Shown here piece after piece: positions 42,642 through 46,645 of a stretch of 46,645 bases of DNA. This stretch comes from an uncultured Duncaniella sp. GTDB lineage: Bacteria > Bacteroidota > Bacteroidia > Bacteroidales > Muribaculaceae. The stretch spans positions 1-46,645 of the forward strand of contig CAJTMJ010000027.1 of assembly GCA_910577335.1 (NCBI GenBank). The letters run 5' to 3'. Under the pieces are notes generated by a model. That model saw nothing but the letters and a program-made list of their open reading frames with translations, was not told the origin of the DNA and ran no database searches. Both the position numbers and the translations under genes were made by a program. Each line of letters begins with the position of its first letter. Positions within the stretch are counted from its first letter, which is position 1.

Positions 42642-42842
42642 AAATAAGAGAATTTTAGCTCATGGGATTAGCAGCAGATTAATGCGATATAATTGTGAAT
42701 GGCGACAATTATCAGTCAAAATGTAGGAATCCGGTCACAAATTAAGCCATTTTCTGTGAGATATGCAAATGAGGTTTATGCGGGTGGCATATTATTTAAT
42801 AATTTTTGAACAATATCTAAAGTCTGTGTGGATTTTTTTGAG

Positions 42843-42850
42843 TAGATTTG
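42843..42850 (+). promoter_or_regulatory. -7 box of the fucose operon
   Basis: TAGATTTG matches TAnnTTTG and lies 56 bases before the fucI start. No good -33 box is at the expected distance, which would fit a promoter needing an activator. The remainder of the 264-bp gap holds no gene. Confidence 0.5.
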
Positions 42851-42905
42851 CAACAGGTATTTGATACTCTTGCATTTATTTACTTAAACACTTATAATAA
42901 ATATC

Positions 42906-44684
42906 ATGAATAATTATCCGAAAATTGGAATTCGCCCCACCATTGACGGTCGTCAGGGTGGTGTGCGTGAAAGTCTTGAAGACAAGACTATGAGCCTTGC
43001 AAAAGCTGTTGCCGACCTCATATCATCCAACCTCCGTTACCCCGACGGCACCCCCGTGCAATGTGTGATTGCCGACGGCACCATCGGACGTGTGCCCGAA
43101 TCCGCTGCCTGCGCCGAGAAATTCGAGCGTGAAGGTGTCGGTGCCACCATCACCGTGACCTCCTGCTGGTGTTATGGCTCCGAGACCATGGATATGAACC
43201 CTCATTGGCCCAAAGCCGTGTGGGGCTTCAACGGCACAGAACGCCCCGGTGCGGTATACCTCGCCGCAGTGCTCGCCGCTCATGCCCAAAAGGGACTTCC
43301 GGCATTCGGCATTTACGGACATGACGTGCAGGATCTCGACGACAACACCATCCCCGCCGACGTGGCTGATAAGCTGCTCCGCTTCACCCGTGCGGCACTC
43401 GCCGTAGCTCTGATGCGTGGAAAATCATACCTCTCCTTCGGCTCCGTGTCAATGGGTATCGCCGGCTCTATAGTCAACCCCGACTTCTTCCAAGAATATC
43501 TCGGAATGCGCACAGAATCCGTGGATATGACAGAGATAATGCGCCGCATGACCCTCGGAATATTCGACCAAGAGGAATATGCCAAAGCAATGGCTTGGAC
43601 CGAGAAATACTGCAAGTCACACGAAGGCGAGGACTTCAAAAACCGTCCTGAAAAGCGCAAGACCCGTGAGGAGAAGGATGCCGACTGGGAATTTATCGTC
43701 AAAATGATGATCATAATGCGCGACCTGATGAAGGGCAATCCGAAACTTCGTGAAATGGGCTTCAAAGAGGAAGCTCTCGGTCACAATGCCATAGCAGCCG
43801 GATTCCAAGGTCAGCGCCAGTGGACTGACTTCTACCCCAACGGCGACTTCCCCGAAGCACTGATGAACACATCTTTTGACTGGAACGGCATACGTGAGGC
43901 ATTCGTGCTCGCCACCGAGAACGACGCATGCAATGGTATCGCCATGCTGTTCGGTCACCTGCTCACCGGTCGCGCGCAGATATTCAGCGACGTGCGCACC
44001 TACTGGAGCCCCGAAGCCGTATACCGTGTCACCGGCAAACAGCTTACCGGACGTGCTTCCGGAGGTATGATCCACCTTATCAACTCCGGAGCCACAACTC
44101 TTGACGGCACCGGACAAGCCACAGACGCCAACGGCGCACCGATAATGAAACACCACTGGGAAATGACCGAAGAAGATGTTGAAAAATGCCTTGCCGCAAC
44201 CACATGGTACCCCGCCGACCGTGACTACTTCCGTGGCGGTGGTTTCTCTTCCAATTTCCTCACCAAGGGTGGTATGCCTGTCACAATGATGCGCCTTAAC
44301 CTTGTGAAAGGTCTCGGTCCGGTGTTGCAGCTCGCCGAAGGCTGGACAGTGGATGTTGATCCTGAAATCAACAAGACCCTCGACATGCGCACCGACCCCA
44401 CTTGGCCCACCACATGGTTTGTGCCCCGTCTCTGCCCTGACCGTGACGCATTCAAGGATGTGTACTCAGTTATGAACAACTGGGGAGCCAACCACGGCGC
44501 AATCTCTTACGGACACATCGGCGAAGACCTTATAACCCTCGCTTCAATACTGCGCATCCCCGTATGTATGCACAACATTGAAAACGACAAGATCTTCCGT
44601 CCTGCCGCTTGGAACGCATTCGGCATGGACAAAGAGGGTGCCGACTACCGTGCTTGTACCACTTACGGTCCCATCTACAAGTAA
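42906..44684 (+). CDS. fucI: L-fucose isomerase
   Basis: This 592-residue Mn-dependent ketol isomerase converts L-fucose to L-fuculose (and often D-arabinose to D-ribulose). The start YPKIGIRPTIDGRQGGVRES and the segments WCYGSETMDMNPHWPKAVWG and ATENDACNGIAMLFGHLLTG match the family. The length equals that of the E. coli enzyme within a residue or so. The codons are notably G/C-rich compared with the polysaccharide genes next door. It leads the operon with a mutarotase and the permease. Kinase and aldolase genes are not in the window; they may lie to the right or elsewhere. Confidence 0.96.
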   Translation: MNNYPKIGIRPTIDGRQGGVRESLEDKTMSLAKAVADLISSNLRYPDGTPVQCVIADGTIGRVPESAACAEKFEREGVGATITVTSCWCYGSETMDMNPHWPKAVWGFNGTERPGAVYLAAVLAAHAQKGLPAFGIYGHDVQDLDDNTIPADVADKLLRFTRAALAVALMRGKSYLSFGSVSMGIAGSIVNPDFFQEYLGMRTESVDMTEIMRRMTLGIFDQEEYAKAMAWTEKYCKSHEGEDFKNRPEKRKTREEKDADWEFIVKMMIIMRDLMKGNPKLREMGFKEEALGHNAIAAGFQGQRQWTDFYPNGDFPEALMNTSFDWNGIREAFVLATENDACNGIAMLFGHLLTGRAQIFSDVRTYWSPEAVYRVTGKQLTGRASGGMIHLINSGATTLDGTGQATDANGAPIMKHHWEMTEEDVEKCLAATTWYPADRDYFRGGGFSSNFLTKGGMPVTMMRLNLVKGLGPVLQLAEGWTVDVDPEINKTLDMRTDPTWPTTWFVPRLCPDRDAFKDVYSVMNNWGANHGAISYGHIGEDLITLASILRIPVCMHNIENDKIFRPAAWNAFGMDKEGADYRACTTYGPIYK

Positions 44685-44762
44685 ACATACCAATCTAATC
44701 CGCATTGGGGAGTGCCATCCGACAAACCCGGCACCCCCCAATGCCCTTTTCTCGACTACACA

Positions 44763-45152
44763 ATGGAAAATAAAGAGACCGGTTACCCCATAAAGGATTA
44801 CAAAGTCCCGGTAAAACGCTATTGCCGCACACTTGATCTCCGTGACGATCCCGAGCTGATAGCCGAATACCGCCGTCGCCACGCCAAAGAAAACATCTGG
44901 AAAGAGGTGCTCGACGGCATAAAGGAGGTGGGAATCCTTGAAATGGATATATACATCCGTGGCACACGTCTGATGATGATACTTGAAGTCCCCGCCGACC
45001 TCGACCTTGATGCTGCAATGGCACGTCTCGCCACCCTTCCGCGCCAGCAAGAGTGGGAAGACTTCATGTCCGTGTTCCAGCAATCAGCCCCCGGGGCATC
45101 ATCTGCCGAAAAATGGCAGCCGATGGAGCGTGTGTTCCACATATACGATTAG
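44763..45152 (+). CDS. L-fucose/L-rhamnose mutarotase (RhaM-like, DUF718)
   Basis: This 129-residue protein of the dimeric alpha/beta-barrel RhaM family interconverts sugar anomers. VKRYCRTLDLRDDPELIAEY, then RRRHAKENIWKEVLDGIKEVG (about 38-58), then a beta strand DIYIRGTRLMMILEV and the final KWQPMERVFHIYD are characteristic. The start at 44763 is chosen over an in-frame ATG 51 bases earlier, since family members begin near here. It sits between fucI and fucP, so it likely supplies the alpha anomer of L-fucose that the isomerase prefers. It is unrelated to the FucU fold. Confidence 0.9.
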   Translation: MENKETGYPIKDYKVPVKRYCRTLDLRDDPELIAEYRRRHAKENIWKEVLDGIKEVGILEMDIYIRGTRLMMILEVPADLDLDAAMARLATLPRQQEWEDFMSVFQQSAPGASSAEKWQPMERVFHIYD

Positions 45153-45180
45153 GCTCACTTCACTATCAGAACCAATTATT

Positions 45181-46482
45181 ATGACCGAAAAAAAATCCAT
45201 CCTCCATTCCAACGGCGTAAACTACATACTCCCCTTCATCCTTATCACTTCATGCTTCGCCCTGTGGGGATTCGCCAACGACATCACCAACCCGATGGTG
45301 AAAGCCTTCTCAAAAATCTTCCGCATGAGCGTGACCGACGGCACACTGGTGCAGGTGGCATTCTATGGCGGCTATTTCGCCATGGCATTCCCGGCTGCCA
45401 TGTTCATTCGCCGATTCTCCTATAAAGCAGGCGTGATGATGGGATTGGGACTATATGCTGTCGGTGCGTTCCTCTTCTACCCCGCCATGCTCACCGGCGC
45501 TTACTACCCATTCCTTATAGCATACTTCATTCTCACTTGCGGGCTCTCGTTCCTCGAAACAAGCTGTAACCCCTACATCCTCTCGATGGGTTCCGAGGAC
45601 ACCGCCACGCAACGCCTCAACCTTGCCCAGTCATTCAACCCCGTGGGCTCACTTTTAGGCATGTGGGTAGCCATGACATTCATTCAGGCAAGACTTAATC
45701 CGCTTGAATCAGACGCCCGCGCCTCGCTAAGCGACGCCGAGTTTGAAGCCGTCCGCGATGCCGACCTCTCGATACTCATCACCCCCTATCTTATCATAGG
45801 TGCCGTGGTGCTACTTATGCTTGCCCTGATATGGATGATGAAGATGCCGAAAAACGGCGACAAGTCACACGACGTGCACTTCCTCGCCTCAATACGCCGC
45901 ATCTTCTCCCTCGTCCGCTACCGAGAAGGTGTCGTAGCCCAATTCTTCTATGTCGGTGCGCAGATTATGTGCTGGACCTTCATCATCCAGTATGGCACAC
46001 GCATATTCATGGCTGAAGGGATGGACGAAAAAGCCGCCGAAGTCCTGTCGCAGAAATTCAACATTATAGCCATGATAATATTCTGCTGCAGCCGCTTCGT
46101 ATGCACATTCCTGCTCCGCTTCATAAATGCCGGCAAACTCCTTGCCACGCTCGCCACCGCTGCCGCCCTGCTCACCATCGGTGTAATGGCATTTCAGGAC
46201 CGCACGGGGATGTATTGCCTTGTCGCCGTGTCGGCATGTATGTCGCTCATGTTCCCCACCATCTACGGTATAGCGTTAAATGGACTTGGTGACGATGCCA
46301 AATTCGGAGCTGCGGGTCTCATCATGGCGATACTCGGAGGGTCAGTCCTCCCCCCGCTTCAGGCACGCATCATCGACTGCGGCACCATCTTCGGATACCC
46401 CGCTGTCAACCTCTCATTTGTCCTCCCGCTCATCTGCTTCATAGTCATAGTCATCTACGGCTCCCGCCGTGCCCGTAACTAA
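45181..46482 (+). CDS. fucP: L-fucose:H+ symporter
   Basis: This 433-residue major-facilitator transporter has twelve predicted helices. The signature SCFALWGFANDITNPMVKAF (near residues 24-43) is that of FucP, including the acidic residue that binds the sugar and couples protons. FLETSCNPYILSMG and NLAQSFNPVGSLLG follow. I start it at 45181; the open frame upstream overlaps the mutarotase and is not coding. It follows the mutarotase by 28 bases and is closed by a hairpin at 46548-46582. Confidence 0.94.
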   Translation: MTEKKSILHSNGVNYILPFILITSCFALWGFANDITNPMVKAFSKIFRMSVTDGTLVQVAFYGGYFAMAFPAAMFIRRFSYKAGVMMGLGLYAVGAFLFYPAMLTGAYYPFLIAYFILTCGLSFLETSCNPYILSMGSEDTATQRLNLAQSFNPVGSLLGMWVAMTFIQARLNPLESDARASLSDAEFEAVRDADLSILITPYLIIGAVVLLMLALIWMMKMPKNGDKSHDVHFLASIRRIFSLVRYREGVVAQFFYVGAQIMCWTFIIQYGTRIFMAEGMDEKAAEVLSQKFNIIAMIIFCCSRFVCTFLLRFINAGKLLATLATAAALLTIGVMAFQDRTGMYCLVAVSACMSLMFPTIYGIALNGLGDDAKFGAAGLIMAILGGSVLPPLQARIIDCGTIFGYPAVNLSFVLPLICFIVIVIYGSRRARN

Positions 46483-46547
46483 GAAGCCCCCGACCAATAA
46501 ATTCTAATAACATCTCAGCCCTCAATCAGGACTCATTGCAATAGTAT

Positions 46548-46582
46548 TGTTCCCGGACGCTTCCTCTGAGCATCCGGGAACA
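46548..46582 (+). terminator. Hairpin at the end of the fucose operon
   Basis: TGTTCCCGGA (46548-46557) and TCCGGGAACA (46573-46582) form a perfect 10-bp stem with a 15-base loop, followed by A/T-rich DNA with only a weak T-run. It probably ends the transcript 66 bases after fucP, if the operon does not continue. Confidence 0.65.
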
Positions 46583-46645
46583 AATATTTAATTTTATTGC
46601 TGTCCGATAAAACTCAAATAGCGCAATAAAGTATGTCTCGAACGC

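Noticed and set aside
42690..42760. CRP-like site (TGTGA ... TCACA) upstream of the fucose operon
   Set aside because: The half-sites are about 40 bases apart instead of 6, so they do not form one operator.
43617..44156. Long ORFs antisense to fucI
   Set aside because: They arise from the G/C-rich third positions of fucI; they have no recognisable domains.
44712..44762. Earlier ATG for the mutarotase
   Set aside because: The 17 added residues (MPSDKPGTPQCPFLDYT) do not resemble the family, and the ATG lies only 27 bases after fucI ends.

Overview
The window is chromosomal DNA from a member of the Bacteroidales, most likely a gut lineage. I would guess the Muribaculaceae, but the sequence does not prove it. 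The evidence is Bacteroidota-type promoters (TTG or ATTG, about 20 bases, then TAnnTTTG), families largely confined to the phylum (DUF4494, DUF3822, DUF3316), a MOB module of the Bacteroides type, and a fucI-mutarotase-fucP locus.

Region 1 (1-10659) looks like one half of an integrative mobilizable element or genomic island lying against the 3' end of a tRNA-Phe gene. It carries a type I restriction-modification operon on the minus strand (hsdR, hsdM, a small exported protein, hsdS cut by the window edge). It also carries a plus-strand mobilization half: an orphan protein, a helix-turn-helix protein, a DUF3987 ATPase, a ribbon-helix-helix accessory protein and a relaxase. Between the ATPase and the accessory protein lies a non-coding stretch with three hairpins, flanked by GAC-type pentamers phased every 8 bp. 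I read this as oriT plus accessory-protein binding sites. The hsdR leader has two inverted repeats and a terminator-like hairpin. No integrase is visible; it would have to lie left of position 1.

Region 2 (10660-20224) is core genome, mostly minus strand: tRNA-Phe, a RelA/SpoT enzyme, mannose-1-phosphate guanylyltransferase, a LolC/E-type permease, rbfA, serS, a YqeY protein, and a MetY-type sulfhydrylase that shares a compact divergent promoter region with an Lrp/AsnC regulator.

Region 3 (20228-26093) has yraN and obg, then an operon joining DUF4494 and a YggS protein to three genes of the GDP-sugar route to CMP-legionaminic acid (LegG/NeuC-like epimerase, LegF/NeuA-like cytidylyltransferase, PtmE-like guanylyltransferase). 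Its synthase is not in the window. Tandem 12-bp, 32-bp and 7-bp repeats fill the gap before obg.

Region 4 (26309-38294) is a mixed housekeeping block: DUF805, DUF3822, rsmD, fmt, DUF3737, a MalY/PatB aminotransferase, a MATE transporter, DUF2461, an S41 peptidase lipoprotein, DUF3316 and topoisomerase IV subunit A.

Region 5 (38295-42641) holds a self-contained small RNA gene (promoter, about 65 nt, terminator) and a three-gene surface-polysaccharide cluster (flippase, GT2 glycosyltransferase, FrhB-like iron-sulfur protein). Region 6 (42906-46645) is a fucose-use operon (isomerase, mutarotase, permease) closed by a hairpin.

The least ordinary parts are the 8-bp-phased repeat arrays around the putative oriT, the hsdR leader, the exported protein inside the hsd operon, the small RNA, and two seven-copy heptad arrays at unrelated loci.
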